Of a stretch of 5,987 bases of DNA, positions 5,688 through 5,987 are shown piece by piece; the first letter of the stretch is position 1, and each line of letters opens with the position of its first letter. Source of the stretch: Croceicoccus sp. (GTDB lineage Bacteria; Pseudomonadota; Alphaproteobacteria; Sphingomonadales; Sphingomonadaceae); NCBI GenBank assembly GCA_029936705.1, contig JAPYSD010000238.1, positions 1 through 5,987 of the forward strand, given 5' to 3'. Under the pieces are notes generated by a model. It saw only the letters and a list, made by a program, of their open reading frames with translations, had not been told where the DNA came from and ran no database searches. The position numbers were made by a program, and so were the translations under genes.

Positions 5688-5707
5688 CCAACTAATGGGT
5701 CCAAGCC
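5688..5707 (-). repeat. Terminal inverted repeat of the IS5-family element (transposase 5' side)
   Basis: Read on the minus strand: GGCTTGGACCCATTAGTTGG. It is the partner of the repeat at 4874-4893. The transposase Shine-Dalgarno sequence (AAGGAG) lies about 30 bases inside it. Confidence 0.75.
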
Positions 5708-5779
5708 TAAGTGACTTAGCCACCACAATTGTCGGTTGCGCCATTTGGAACCGTTCGTATTGTAGCAGGCGGGGGTGAT

Positions 5780-5987
5780 ATGAGCATATCCGAGTACAAG
5801 CATGAACGCCGCAAACTCATGCGCGCTGAGAACGCCAGTGAGATGCAGCGTACAAAACTCGTTGTCTTACTATGCTGGACCAGCAGTCTCCTCGTTTTCC
5901 TATTATTGTCTATTTTCGTTCCAGCCCCGGTGGCTGGACGATCGGATGTGCCAGGCTTGCTCGGACTTGTTTCGGACACTCGCATCC
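5780..5987 (+). CDS. Small single-pass membrane protein, N-terminal part (runs off the window)
   Basis: 69 codons are visible with no stop. The ATG at 5780 follows GGGGGTGAT closely, a strong though tightly spaced ribosome binding site. The N-terminus is short, charged and probably cytoplasmic (SEYKHERRKLMRAENASEMQ). A hydrophobic segment (KLVVLLCWTSSLLVFLLL, about residues 27-43, extending to 48) is too long and too far in to be a simple signal peptide, so it is probably a transmembrane anchor with the C-terminal side outside the cytoplasm. No family recognised. It is divergent from the GNAT gene; the IS end is 72 bp upstream, and only TTGCGC (5736-5741) with TATTGT (5758-5763), 16 bp apart, resembles a weak promoter. 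Confidence 0.75.
   Translation, partial: MSISEYKHERRKLMRAENASEMQRTKLVVLLCWTSSLLVFLLLSIFVPAPVAGRSDVPGLLGLVSDTRI

Larger units (their letters stand above)
4874..5707 (-). mobile_element. Complete but inactive IS5-family (IS427-group) insertion sequence, 834 bp
   Basis: The ends are GGCTTAGGACTCGTTGATCA at the left and, read on the opposite strand, GGCTTGGACCCATTAGTTGG at the right. They align with one gap, and the first nine to ten positions are essentially identical. TA flanks both ends (4872-4873 and 5708-5709), which fits the short TA-centred target duplications of this group. The length fits the usual 0.8-1 kb. The element holds only a broken transposase on the minus strand. It lies between the divergent starts at 4688 and 5780, so it sits in their shared regulatory region. 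It could still be moved in trans if its ends are recognised. Confidence 0.85.

Noticed and set aside
1..5707. Composite transposon bounded by the two IS elements
   Set aside because: The two elements belong to different families with unrelated ends, so they cannot mobilise the segment together.
1..5987. CRISPR array, tRNA, rRNA, riboswitch
   Set aside because: No regularly spaced repeats, and no tRNA, rRNA or riboswitch pattern was found by eye on either strand.

Overview
The window looks like accessory DNA from an alphaproteobacterium, most likely a sphingomonad. The evidence is indirect: two insertion sequences of types common in that group (an IS1182-like 3' end and an IS427-group IS5 element), mixed GC content, and short intergenic GCGGACAT-type motifs that I recall from sphingomonad intergenic DNA. 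There is no rRNA, tRNA or core metabolic gene to fix the taxon.

Layout from left to right. Positions 1-~502 hold the 3' end of an IS1182-family element: the C-terminal 140 residues of its transposase, two hairpins and a probable right terminus. Convergent with it, on the minus strand, lies a tightly packed cassette at 1544-619: a 73-residue protein, a lipoprotein, and a 76-residue frame overlapping the lipoprotein gene by ATGA. The last two frames appear to be two parts of one protein. They are joined at an A AAA AAG heptamer in the correct phase for -1 frameshifting, so this is either programmed frameshifting or a one-base loss in a poly-A run. Between 1545 and 2000 I find a 45-residue Cys-containing small protein gene with a clear ribosome binding site, and a start-less open frame that may be a gene remnant.

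Positions 4688-2000 (minus) carry the main two-gene unit: a 305-residue GNAT-fold acyltransferase, then a 574-residue protein of unknown family ending in a long helical stalk and two transmembrane helices, an outline like CorA transporters but without the GMN motif. Same strand, 46 bp spacing and a strong ribosome binding site for the second gene suggest one operon. This pair is the best candidate in the window for an undescribed system, but its function is not shown by the sequence.

Positions 4874-5707 are a complete but dead IS5-family (IS427-group) element, with terminal inverted repeats and TA on both flanks. Its transposase has lost its ATG, two catalytic acidic residues and its reading frame (two amber codons and a one-base deletion). 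It sits in the divergent intergenic region between the GNAT gene and a plus-strand membrane protein gene that starts at 5780 and runs off the end.
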